Position numbers and translations under genes: made by a program. DNA of 64,000 nt from Athripsodes cinereus (taxonomy: Eukaryota; Arthropoda; Insecta; Trichoptera; Leptoceridae). How positions within the stretch are numbered: position 1 is the first letter of the stretch; each line of letters starts with the position of its first letter. The notes under the pieces were generated by a model. It ran no database searches, had not been told where the DNA came from, and saw only the letters and a list, made by a program, of their open reading frames with translations. The DNA is taken from NCBI GenBank assembly GCA_947579605.1, contig OX388315.1, positions 1,550,001 to 1,614,000 of the forward strand. Reading direction: 5' to 3'. Shown one piece after another: positions 1 through 10,400 of this stretch.

Positions 1-1972
1 GGTCACTTGTATACAGGTTAAAAAGAAGTGGGGCCAGCACCGAGCCCTGTGGCAGCCCATTATTTAGTCGTCTCCCTCCGCTGGTCTCGTCGCCAATATG
101 TACAACAAAGTATCGATTTGAGAGTATATTATTAAAGAAATTTCCCAAAGTCCTGCATGGTATTATCTTCATGAACTTCAGCAGCAGTCCCTGGCGCCAC
201 ACGGTGTCGTACGCTGCAGTTAGGTCAAGAAATGCCGCTCCTGTTTTTAACTTTTTCTGGAAACCATCTTCTATATATGTAGTGAGGGCTGTTACCTGAT
301 CACAGCAACTACGTCCTGCTCTGAAACCTGCTTGTTCTACTGGCACATAGAGATTTATGATGGGCTCTACTCGATTGAGGATTAGTCTTTCCATTACCTT
401 GTAGCAGACGCTCAGTAAGGATATCGGGCGGTAGCTGCATGGATCACTTTGCGGTTTTCCAGGTTTTAGTAGAGCAATAATTTTTGCTTTCTTGAACAGT
501 GGTGGGACGTTGCCAGTCGACAGGACCTTGCTGTAGAATGCGGCCAGCCAGGAGATCATGTTTTTGCCACCGTTTTTCAAAAACTCCGGGAAAATGCCAT
601 CATGCCCAGCTGCCTTCCCAGCCTTCAGTGAATGAACTGCGATCTCTACTTTTGATGCTGAGAATGGGCGGGCATGGATTGATTTTTGTTCAGCTGTACT
701 CTTTATGTTTCTCAGGTTCTTTAAGACTACCCTTTGGTGACATTTATCTCTATTTGATCTGCTGTTCTCCACTATTCGGTCAGCAATCTTGTTTGCAGAT
801 GCATGTATGGCTTGGTTTTGGGGAGGGCTCTGTCCCAGTTTCCGCAGAAGTGACCATGCTTTACGGCTGGAGTGCTTGAAATCTAGGCTTTCCATAAGTG
901 TTGACCATTGATCATTTCTAGCTTTATCGAGAGACTCAAGCAGTTGGTCAGCCAGCGTGTGATTCTCAGTGCTGAGGAATTCACTATAAAGTCTCTCACA
1001 TTCCTCGTTCCAGCCTGGTATATAGGATTTTCTGAAGCCACGGGGAACAGTTTTCTTAGCTGCTGACATGATGGCCTCCACGAATTCAGGATAATATTTA
1101 TGTGTGGGCTCCAATGTCTGCAACTTTGCATCCAGGGCAGATCTATAATCCTCCCAATTAGCCTTTTGAAAATTCCATCGGGGTTTTGGGATTGAGTTTA
1201 CCACTGTGACAGTGTGGCCAACGGTAGCTATAACAGGGCGGTGCTGACTGTGTGGGAAGTTTTTTCCTACCATGCGGGAGATTGGTTGTGGTTTACCAGA
1301 GCTGCTTCTACTGACCATACAAAGGTCAGGGTTGTAGTCACGATTCCATCTGGCAGAATGAAAGGTTCCCCTCTCCTTTGCATCAAATATGAGTTGAAGG
1401 TTCACAATGTCCATCCACTCTGCCAATCTCTCCCCCTCTGAGTCCTCGTTCAGGTATCCCCAATCTGTGTGATGGCTGTTAAAATCACCCATTATGACTG
1501 TTGGATGTGCTACAATATTAGGCAGGACTTGATCCGGCCAAGATCGGCTTGGGGGCTTATATACATTGACGACAGTGAGTTCATTAACCTTCACAACAAT
1601 GATCGAGATGTCATTTTCATCGCCTGTGTAGACCAGTGTCCAATCGCAGATGTTGTTACGGATATAGGTAGCGCAGCCGAAGCTGCGGTGGTGCAATGCA
1701 GCCGCCAGTGTGAAGCCCTCCAGTGATCCCCTCGTAGTCAATTGTTCATTATTAGGTGTGTGAGTTTCCTGGAGTAGGACTATGTCAATTTTATTCTCGT
1801 TACACAATTTAACCAAACATTCCGTTTTGGATCTGCTAATTCCCTCAATATTTAGCTGTAGTATACGGATATTTTTACCAATATCCTTCGTCGAACAGCC
1901 CTGAGAAGGGCTATTTGGATCGTTTCTAATTTTGGACATGTTTGCTTGCCTGCGCTTCATTGAACTTCGCAT
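1..1972 (-). CDS. Non-LTR retrotransposon endonuclease/reverse transcriptase ORF (3' part outside window)
   Basis: An open frame runs from an in-frame ATG at 1972 (stop codon just upstream near 2003) to the left edge, 657 codons with no stop. Alternative in-frame ATGs lie at 1960 and 1939. The N-terminal part is an exonuclease-endonuclease-phosphatase domain: IRILQLNIEGIS near residue 30, LLQETH near 56 and the signature GDFNSHHTDWGY near 162. The reverse transcriptase domain follows, with YRPISLLSVCYKVMERL near residue 510, motif A AFLDLTAAYDTVW (catalytic Asp) near 583 and NGLPQGSVLAPLLFN near 640. The frame ends before the second catalytic motif (FADD-type). Known for the family: such proteins nick target DNA and prime reverse transcription on it. 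The arrangement suits a jockey/I/CR1-type LINE, but I cannot assign the clade. The lack of breaks suggests a young copy. The 5' UTR probably lies in about 1973-2100. Confidence 0.9.
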   Translation of the reverse strand, partial: MRSSMKRRQANMSKIRNDPNSPSQGCSTKDIGKNIRILQLNIEGISRSKTECLVKLCNENKIDIVLLQETHTPNNEQLTTRGSLEGFTLAAALHHRSFGCATYIRNNICDWTLVYTGDENDISIIVVKVNELTVVNVYKPPSRSWPDQVLPNIVAHPTVIMGDFNSHHTDWGYLNEDSEGERLAEWMDIVNLQLIFDAKERGTFHSARWNRDYNPDLCMVSRSSSGKPQPISRMVGKNFPHSQHRPVIATVGHTVTVVNSIPKPRWNFQKANWEDYRSALDAKLQTLEPTHKYYPEFVEAIMSAAKKTVPRGFRKSYIPGWNEECERLYSEFLSTENHTLADQLLESLDKARNDQWSTLMESLDFKHSSRKAWSLLRKLGQSPPQNQAIHASANKIADRIVENSRSNRDKCHQRVVLKNLRNIKSTAEQKSIHARPFSASKVEIAVHSLKAGKAAGHDGIFPEFLKNGGKNMISWLAAFYSKVLSTGNVPPLFKKAKIIALLKPGKPQSDPCSYRPISLLSVCYKVMERLILNRVEPIINLYVPVEQAGFRAGRSCCDQVTALTTYIEDGFQKKLKTGAAFLDLTAAYDTVWRQGLLLKFMKIIPCRTLGNFFNNILSNRYFVVHIGDETSGGRRLNNGLPQGSVLAPLLFNLYTSD

Positions 1973-2100
1973 CAGTAACTCTTGAATTTTGGGTCGCTTT
2001 ACTTAGTGATAGAATTTTAGCCGCATATACCATGCGTTGCCCGGGGTGTACCGGCAAGGAGGCATTCTATCTCTACACCCCATTAAGTTAATCATTGGTT

Positions 2101-2599
2101 TGATTAACTTTACAGTATTAAAAATATCACAAAATTGAAAAAAAGGGGGTGCTTATCAAGGGAGGACAGAACTCAAAAAAGGAGGACAGTTCTTTACACT
2201 AATATAACTAATAAAATGGTCATCCTATTTGTGTAATTAAAAATGACCATTCAGGAACGATGGAAGATTTTATCATCGATAAAATTTGATAAGATTGGGA
2301 CTGTTAATAAGACATTTAATGTCTTATTTATGATATTTTTAGAATACTTTACCTTTTAGAGAACACTCGAAAACATACTGATAAGAGTGAGAGCGTATTT
2401 TTTGCCGGGGACGCCGCGGAACAATAATAACTTAAGCGATAAATAAAAATAACGATATAATAGGCGTAGATAAATTTGAAATTTTAATCAGGGTTGTGAA
2501 CAAGAATACTAATACATATTATTGTATACCAACCAAATAGAATAGTACGTTCATAATATATATCATCACTCGCTACTCACAAAAAGAGAATAGCGACAA
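2101..2599. other. AT-rich spacer, no gene seen
   Basis: I see no coding exon here. It contains two short direct words (aggaggacag-type) around 2160-2190 and otherwise unstructured AT-rich sequence between the LINE and the next MITE. Confidence 0.5.
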
Positions 2600-2807
2600 C
2601 AGCAGGGTTACTCTTGACACAATCTAAATACGATCTTAATCTAGTCTTGATCTTGATCATACGACGCACGAAGGGACTATGGTTAAAAACACCGCGATAC
2701 CGCTACCGCGCGATCGGTATGCACGTATTTTTGGCCAATAGTCACTTCGCGCGTCGTATGATTAAGATTAAGATCGTGTTTAGATTTTGTCAAGAGTAAC
2801 CCTGCTG
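2600..2807. mobile_element. Long-hairpin MITE, copy 1
   Basis: A 208-bp near-palindrome with ends CAGCAGGGTTACTCTTGAC and GTCAAGAGTAACCCTGCTG. The arms carry GATCTTAATC, GATCATACGACGC and ACTATGG and their complements. The whole unit recurs at 11116-11328, including both ends, so it is a transposable unit and not a chance hairpin. It has no coding capacity. No clear target duplication is visible, so I cannot assign a superfamily. Confidence 0.85.
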
Positions 2808-2970
2808 GAGCTAATATTAGAAAAATAATTAAAAATTCATATGATGGAATAAAAATAATCATGCCATAGAATACATTTATGTATTACCCAGGTCTTGGAA
2901 AATTGGTTTATTTTTAGAAGACGACCACGTGCTTAAAGACTTGAGTTTTGATGACATTATTTTTATGATT

Positions 2971-3084
2971 TTTTCTAAATATATATCTGGGTTTTGTTAT
3001 AAACCCAAATACAACCTTATACACCTTTCACAGTAAGCTGAAAGCTAGTGTCGTGAAAGGGGAGTTTGCCGGCACCTGAGATCT
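2971..3084 (-). mobile_element. SINE A fragment (tRNA-derived family), 3' part
   Basis: Read on the minus strand, this has GCCGGCA, CCCCTTTCACGACAC, a GTATAAGGTTGTATTTGGG block and the tail AACCCAGATATATATTTAG. It matches the 3' two-thirds of the full copies at 22961-23140 and 59275-59452. The tRNA-like head is degraded or missing. Confidence 0.8.
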
Positions 3085-3199
3085 CCAAATAAATAAGTTC
3101 GTGTTTCCTACTAAAGGGAATTTGCACAATCTATTGGTTGTGTAGGTGAGATATGTGTTGAATCATATCCCGAATGTATGTATGTTATTCTATACAACG

Positions 3200-3330
3200 C
3201 TTATAAAAGACAACGTCACCTTATTTGATTATTTTCCTGACGGGGCTTAAACCCACAATTCATCTTTTTCTTGAGGTGTATTCTGTCCAATCAACCTACC
3301 GGGTAGCATACCGAAGGCTTTGAAATACTC
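3200..3330 (-). mobile_element. SINE B (second tRNA-derived family), degenerate copy
   Basis: On the minus strand a box A-like TAGGTTGATTGGACAG is followed by a box B-like GGGTTTAAGCCCCG and the tail AATAAGGTGACGTTGTCTTTT. The same order of blocks occurs at 8650-8790 (minus). A short hairpin (TCTACAATRCTGCCAATGGGG-like) adjoins at 3345-3385. Confidence 0.6.
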
Positions 3331-3622
3331 TCTTATAAACCCCATTGGCAGTATTGTAGATGGGAGTATCTACAATGGGGTAGACAAAGAGAACAGTGGA
3401 GGTTGATGAAGCGGGTCTTTATTGTCGGTAGTTACAAGTTAAGTAGGTGAGGTGACAATCCATCTTGATGTTGTGATGTAAGGTAGAGCTGATGCGATGT
3501 CCAGATGTGATGGTATTATGATGATAACGATGTGATGACAGTTGTACCTCACAAGAGTTCTCCTTATTAGTAGATGCAATATAACGTTCTACGGTATGGT
3601 CACTTAGGTGCTTAATCAGCAC

Positions 3623-3827
3623 TGAGGCCTGAGTCAATAACACATTTTCACGTTACGTTTTCATTCCGTTAGCGTTCAAATTTAGACGATGTTGCGCCAA
3701 AGTGTTAATTTTCGTAACTATTGTGTATCTAAGCAACGAAATTGACACTTGCTTGCAACTTCGTCTATACTCGAACGTTAACGGAACGATAACGTAACGT
3801 GAAAATGTGTTATTGACTCAGGCCTCT
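3623..3827. mobile_element. Palindromic MITE, GTCAAAACACA family (divergent ends)
   Basis: Nearly perfect inverted repeat of about 205 bp with ends GAGGCCTGAGTCAATAACAC. The internal order matches other family members: CGTTACGTTTTC near the ends, then GTGTTAATTTTCGTAAC around the centre. It directly abuts the next family member at 3828. Confidence 0.85.
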
Positions 3828-4010
3828 GGGCCCGAAGTCAAAACACATTTTAGCGTTACATTTTCGTGTCATTATCGTTCGATATAGACGAAGTTGCGAG
3901 AAGTGTCAATTTTCGGATACACAATAGTTACGAAAATTGTCACTTTAGCGCGACTTCGTATATATTCGAACGATTGCGACACGAAAACTTAACACTAAAA
4001 TGTGTTTTGT
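3828..4010. mobile_element. Palindromic MITE, GTCAAAACACA family (GGGCCC subtype)
   Basis: Left end GGGCCCGAAGTCAAAACACA; right arm ends at TGTGTTTTG without the terminal GGGCCC, so the right tip is lost or diverged. The centre carries complementary GTGTCAATTTTCG blocks. Same subtype as 59893-60094. Confidence 0.8.
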
Positions 4011-4888
4011 TGGCACGTAGGTGCCGATGCACAATAACAGATTCGTGTGTAGGTATTTTTCTGGTACACATACATAGATTTTTTATGAAGAGTTTCATAA
4101 AAGTCTTTGTGTTTATATGTAGGTTTATGATGTGCCTGTTGGTGTTTGATTGTTTTCAATAAATAAAATTAAAAAAAAAAAGTGTTATTCATACCGCAAA
4201 GGCCAAAATTATTTTTTAAAAAAAGGCCAATATTATTTGGAAAAACCCGAGAGATGTAAGACATCCTTGCGTCAGTATTAATTATAAGTGTTTACTTTGA
4301 ATATGAAACATAAAAATTAACATGACAAAATTGTCTTGATAATGTCACAAATCAATCACATGCAAGTGTACGTATTTTATCAATAAAGTTAAACATTCAT
4401 AATCTTGTGACTTTTCCTATAAATATATCGACTGTTCAGTTCAATAACTCAACAAATTGAAATGTAATGAAATCAAAAAACAAATGTTTTATGGCATTCT
4501 ACTGAAGCGGTTAAGGATACGATCCTTAGCGCTTACTCAGGACATTGTCCTATCTCCTTCGTCACTGACGAAGATACATTTATCAGAAGGAAAAAGAGAG
4601 ATAATTGGAAGTTTCTCTTACCAGGTAAAATGATCACTCGAGTAACGGCTTTATACTTTTATTTAAAGAGTTAAGTGGTAAGTTACAATTAGTTCATTAT
4701 AACATGACGCGAAGAAAGAAGGAAGTTACTAAGATATGATCCGCGCTAGTTAAGTTCCGCACCTGTGGAGATCCCGAAAGAGAGTGATTCCACAGGGGCC
4801 TCCAAGGCGGAGGTCAGTCCCGGTGACAACACTTTATGTATTGTCACTAGGACTGTTTTACTTGTGATAACAATTGTTAAGGAGGTAT
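4011..4888. other. AT-rich spacer, no gene seen
   Basis: It contains a polyadenylation-like AATAAA at 4159 followed by an A-run, but no coding region that I could connect to it. No repeat family recognised. Confidence 0.4.
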
Positions 4889-5074
4889 CAGTAGGCCTAG
4901 TCAAAACACATTTAAGCGTTACGTTTTCGTTTTCGTTCAAACGTTGATGACGTTGCGAGAACGCATCAATTTTCGTAGCTACTTGTGTATTTTAGCTGTC
5001 TGTAGGCCTAGTCAAAATACATATAAGCGTTAAGAAAACGTAACGCTTATATGTATTTTGACTAGGCCTACAGA
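4889..5074. mobile_element. Palindromic MITE interrupted or rearranged by a second, short copy
   Basis: A left half (GTAGGCCTAGTCAAAACACA to the central TAGCTACTTGTGTATTTTAGC) is followed at 5000-5074 by a compact palindrome with the same ends, GTAGGCCTAGTC and GACTAGGCCTAC, separated only by short arms. This looks like a family member whose right half was replaced by an internally deleted copy. Confidence 0.75.
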
Positions 5075-5270
5075 CCCACTACACTACAACCTAAACATCG
5101 ACAAAATGAATAAAAGTACAAGTGTGTTATAAGCAAGAAATCGCTATTTTGTATTTTTTGTATACTTATATAATATTTTAGAAATATAACAGAAAGTTAA
5201 AATAAATACTATATAATAATCTCACTGTTAAAAACGTACGTTGTCTTTGTACCTTTCAATAGTTAAACAA

Positions 5271-5352
5271 TTCCCCTTTCACGACACAAGCTTTTAACTT
5301 TGAGGTTGTGTTTGGGTTTATAACAAAAACCCAGATATATCTTTTTTTTTAT
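5271..5352 (+). mobile_element. SINE A fragment, 3' end
   Basis: CCCCTTTCACGACACAAGC, then GTTTGGGTTTATAAC and the tail AACCCAGATATATC with a T/A-rich end. It matches the last 80 bases of the full SINE A copies. Confidence 0.75.
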
Positions 5353-5431
5353 TAAAAAAATAAATATTAATTTATTTGTAGAATTGAAAATAGGTACATT
5401 ATTTTTGTCCATAACTAATTATTTAATATAT

Positions 5432-5916
5432 AGGGAATAATATACTCACCAGTAAAGATATCCCAAGAACCCTAAAGAAGAAAGTCTACGAAACATGTAT
5501 CCTCCCAGTGACAACATGTGGACTAGAAATCATATCTCTAACTGCAGCAAGTGTCCACAAGCTAAAATGCTCACAAAGATCTATGGAAAGACGAATGTTA
5601 GGGGTGAGTCTGAGAGATAAAATTAGAAACGAAGACATCAGACACCTAACAAAAGTCACAGATATTATGGATCGTGTTGCAAAGCTTAAGTGGCAATGGG
5701 CGGGTCATGTTGTGAGACGAAACGACGGTAGATGGACTCCTAGAATCCTCAAATGGCGATCATGGAGTAGCAAAAGAAGCATCGGCAGACCACAAAAGAG
5801 ATGGACTGACGACATTACTCCAATCGCGGGAAGGAAATGGATACAGAGGGCACAGGACCGCAACGATTGGAAGAGTTTGGAAGAGGCCTTTATCCAGCAG
5901 TGGAGAGATGGCTGAC
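5432..5916 (+). pseudogene. LINE ORF2 C-terminal fragment (RTE-like)
   Basis: Open reading from about 5432 to the stop at 5913-5915. It encodes a late reverse transcriptase segment (LTSKDIPRTLKKKVYETC, ILPVTTCGLE), then the C-terminal domain with LRDKIRNEDIRHL, WQWAGHVVRR, GRPQKRWTDDI and a final WRSLEEAFIQQW-like end. Known of the family: this is the thumb/C-terminal end of RTE-type LINEs. The upstream part is missing (5' truncation, usual for LINEs). A GAAGAAGAAGG run follows the stop. Confidence 0.85.
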
Positions 5917-6629
5917 TAAGAAGAAGAAGGGATATAATATAAAGGGAACCGTGTATTTTTGATAGTTATTTGATTGTGGAGTCGGAAGAGTGGCGTTGAT
6001 TGTGCGTATTAGAATTTCATCTCTCTACAATAATACGCTGACAGACGTCGATATATTTGGATTACCTCTGAATGCTTACAAGAGACAGGTATTCAAAAAC
6101 TTACTTCCACACTTCTAAATGAATCAACAGGTACGCAGTAATCTCCCCCCCCCCTCCCTTTTTTCCTTTCCCCTTGATTTCTTCTTTTATTATTATTGAT
6201 TTGTGTTTTTATGCTAGTGTGATGATTGAGTGAGCGAGCGTGACTGTGTATAATGTAGGCATGTTGAGATGACCGGAATGTTAGGTACCTACCTATGTTT
6301 TTTAAATTAATTGTGGCGCTTGGTATTGAATGATAGCTGATCTCTGAAAGATTAACCTCTTTTCTAACTTTATATAATATGTAGTTATTGTCTGTTTTGT
6401 GCTTTTAACATTTATAAAATAAAAAATAAAATAAAAATTACCAATTAAATCAAAATTTCGACTTGTTGAGTAATGGAACTGAACAGACGATGTAAGATTT
6501 ATAGGTCTTGGTTATATTACTATTACCCCACATAATTACATATAATGTATGTCAATTTTTCTGTATGTATGTATGTATGTTCATAGATATTTTCAAAACA
6601 TCATATATAAGATCCATGTTTCGTGGAAA
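5917..6629. other. Spacer, no gene seen
   Basis: It contains a C/T-rich run at about 6146-6175 and a GTAT microsatellite near 6565-6580. The ORF-poor, AT-rich part around 6340-6440 resembles a LINE 3' UTR ending in an A-rich tract (AAAATAAAAAATAAAATAAAA), but I could not link it to a body. Confidence 0.4.
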
Positions 6630-6800
6630 AACCGACAATGAATCGGTATCTCACTCTTTGCCGTAAGTTTTCGAGTGTCCCGTAAAAGACAGGTGTTAAA
6701 AAGGCAACATTTTACATCTTAAATTCAGCGATGAGGCCGTTCTATGAGGTTTGCCACTCATCTTGCACTTGCATAGAACGGCCTGTATGTTTATTACATG
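6630..6800 (+). mobile_element. Repeat C copy (rearranged)
   Basis: It carries CCGTAAGTTTTCGAGTGTCC, AAAAGACAGGTGTT, ACATCTTAAATTCAGCGATG and GTTTATTACATG, in the usual order of this family. A 50-bp stretch (6737-6785) has become a small palindrome around GGCCGTTCTATG, so the copy is rearranged. Confidence 0.75.
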
Positions 6801-6879
6801 TAGCTGGTCTGGAAGGACATGATCAGCATTGCGGGGATATTTCAAAAAGCTAGAGCGGAAATGAGACTAATATCAAATA

Positions 6880-7140
6880 CATGAATCCGAAAAAACTTGT
6901 CTGAAAGAAAGGGTGTGAGGAAACGCGGGCGTCCGAGAACCACGTGGCTTGATCACGCGGATCAAATTCTCAAGGACGGCCGCGTGTTGAGTAAGAGGAA
7001 TCGACGTGCGTGTATGAGAAACTGTATGAATGTGGAGGAAGCGAAGGAAGCGTGTAAAGATAGATCTGTTTGGCGTTCCGTTCTCTCTGCCTACCCTACT
7101 TGGGACACGGCATGAGGGTATAATAGTATAATAATAAATC
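6880..7140 (+). pseudogene. LINE ORF2 C-terminal fragment
   Basis: Encodes SERKGVRKRGRPRTTWLDH, the conserved GRPRTTW block, then MRNCMNVEEAKEACKDR and the terminal YPTWDTA with stop at 7113-7115. The short A/T-rich 3' end (GGGTATAATAGTATAATAAT) is intact. It is a close relative of the longer fragment at 22465-22941. Confidence 0.85.
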
Positions 7141-7456
7141 CGAATAGGGCACTATTTAGGCCATGTGCTCGGGGGCAAAAAGTACAAATTGCTGCAACCG
7201 ATCATCTAGCCAGCAATGCCGGGTTTATACTAAAAACAGGATGTTTGTATAATGAGTCATTGTGTTTTAGATAATATCTTCATAATTATTAAAAGGTGAC
7301 AAATATATAGATACTTTTCAATAAATCAATTGAAAATCTAAACTAATAATTAATACTAGTACGTTCTATTAAACGAATCAAGTCGCACTGAAATTTCGTA
7401 ACGGGCGCTAAAAAGTCTCTTGTATATTGATTATTGTTACATAACACAGAGTGAAA

Positions 7457-10400
7457 ATGAAGTCAAAAATCTTTTACTTCTTTACTACACTTTTTATTGC
7501 GTTTGTTGCTCAAGGTAAGATACATTTACTGAAATTCTTAAACCACAGAAAATACACATTTTCTACTAAATAATTTGGGTTTAACATTATACTCGTATCT
7601 TAACGCAATGGTCCATAGCCTTTTTTATCGTCACGGAGCGGTCAACATTTGATAATTTTACCGTGGCCTGCTGAAAGGGAGACGTTGATCGGTTACAGTG
7701 GACCTGTAGGCCTAGTCAAAACACATTTAAGCGTTACGTTTTCGTTCCGTTTTCGTTCAAATGTTGACGTTGCGAGAACGCGTCAATTTTCGTAGCTAAA
7801 ATACACAAGTAGCTACGAAAATTGATACGTTCTCGCAACGTCGTCTACATTTATACAAAATGTGTTTTGACTAGGCCCACTGTTTTTAGGTTTCAGATTT
7901 TAGGATTTGATCATTTAACCCTCCGTCGAGGGTATAAAGGTAAAAAAAATTGACATATTTCATGATCTCCATGGTTTTGTTCACATCTGGACAGATAAAA
8001 TATAGACTGAAAAAATATACGAGTATTTATATTGTGAATATTCATTCATCATTATCAGTGGCCGTTGTGCATCTTGCTAACCTTCAGCAGTCTTATCCAC
8101 TTTCTTTTATTCTACAGTACAGTTTTTGTTGAATATTCATCCTCTCTCTATAATCAATCAATAATATTCTTCTCATATTAAAAGCGCAAAATAGATACAG
8201 GGTTACAGACAAATTATCAAGATCCGAAATATGTTTTACTATAAACCATATTGTAGGTACCTAACGGATATTTGAATAAATTACTGTATCTGACCATCAA
8301 AAGAACCAAAGAGTACTTTACTTTTTTCTCAATAATTTGAGGTTGAAGTTCAATTCAACCTAGTCGTATACCAATTCAAATTCAAAATATTTTATTGAGA
8401 TAATAATAAACACATAAAAGTTGTTTGAAAAGTTATTGCGTTACGTCATCCACGATAGTCTCAATTAATATTGAATGATGTTTCAGCTTCAGCCGGTGTT
8501 TTTGGACGTGATGTAACAGCTGATATGGCAACGGTTGAAAGTCGTCTGAGCATACAGGAGGCAAAACATACGGTACAGTATTATTTGATGTTGTCGACAT
8601 AAATTTCAATTATCCCTTTATTTAAATTAAACACATGAAACTACCATATATGGCTTAGAAAAGACAACGTTACCTTATTCGGTAGTACCCCGGACGGGCC
8701 TTAAGCCTGCCCCCCCTAATCTTGTCACGAGGAGTGCTTTGTCCAATTAAACTACCGGGCGACTTGCCGAAAGCTCCTATATTCTCTCTTATAAACCCCG
8801 ATGACAGCTTCAAGTATAGATATTGTTCTGAGATATCTAGCACTCCTCGCGACAAGGTTAGCGATGCGGGTTCAAGTCCCGTCCAGAATTGTAAAAAATA
8901 AAATCGATAAACAAATTCCTTTGTTATTTTCCTTTTCAGGTTGCAATTATCTCACGTAAAAATGCAAACAAATTCATATGTGCCGGCACACTTGTAAGGG
9001 AAGATCTCGTTGTGACTTCAGCGCAGTGTCTTTCAGATGATCAAGGGTGAGTTTGAAATCAAATGGAATTTACTACCTCACTAGATTTTTGTCTGTTCTG
9101 AGGCAGTACAGTGCTAAGTGTGTACTAAGCTTAGCAAATATGTTCTTAGAACCTAAACTGTATATTTCAATAACTTCAAATTATATGACAAAATTACTTA
9201 TTATTACGGAATGTGAATAAAACTATAAGGAATTCTATATAGGTATTTTTGACGCATCTGCACCAGTAGGCCTAGTCAAAACACATTTAAGCGTTACGTT
9301 TTCGTTTCGTTTTCGTTCAAACGCGGACGACGTTGCGAGATCGCGTCAATTTCCGTAGCTACTTGTGTATTTTAGCTACGAAAATTGACGCGTTCTCGCA
9401 ACGTCGTCCGCGATTGAACGAAAACGAAACGAAAACATAACGCTTAAATGTGTTTTGACTAGGCCCACTGCTGTGCGTTTTGCACAGTACTGGAGATCAG
9501 TTTGATCGTTTTTTTTTCTGGATTTCGACACTATAAATAATAATAATATGACAAAATTGAAATCACACATAGAAACTCCTCTGGCCACTCCAAAATAAAT
9601 ATTTTCTTATGTTCCTATTTCAGAAAAATACTACCCACAGATGATATACGTGTTTATGCTGGAGTCAACAAACTTAATGACCTCAATGATAACATGTATT
9701 TAGATGCAATGCGAATCGGAAGACATGAAAAGTATGAAAATATCAATAACACACGATTTAGCAACAATATCGGATATATCAAAGTAAGGTTACAGACATC
9801 ATATGAGTAATTTGGGATCGAAATCGGATATATTCATTAACTTCAGTAAAATGTCAGTAGAGTCTAAAAACTGAAAACTGAATTTGACAGTTTTCAATGC
9901 AATCTTCGAATTTCTCTGCGGTTTTTCATAGAAATTTCATGGAATCCGACTCTTTTGGAAAATGCAGTTTTATAGAAATCGACACGAAGAATATTTCTAC
10001 ATACTTAGTTATTTTATTTTTGAATTCGTCCACTTTCGATCCCAAACAACACAAACTTATAATCTTTCTTTTTCTTTCTACTACTACTACACCATCACGC
10101 CATATCCCACAAGTGGGGCAAACAGCAGACCAGCTGCATGCAATTAACACGCAAGTCGTCCTCTCCGTGTCAAGAAAAAAATATAACATTCAGGATGGTG
10201 GCAAACCTCATCGCTGAATTTTAGATGTAGAAAATCTTTACTTTTTCGAACACCTGTCTTTTACAGGACACTCGAAAACTTACGGACAAGAATGAGAGAC
10301 CTTTGCCGGGTGCTCCACGGCTCTCTTTATATATTCAATAATAATGTCACTGATGTGGTGATGTGCCAACAAACTAAAAACAATCGAAATAGATTCAATA

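Noticed and set aside
499..879. Plus-strand ORF of 126 codons
   Set aside because: Antisense shadow of the LINE reverse transcriptase frame on the minus strand.
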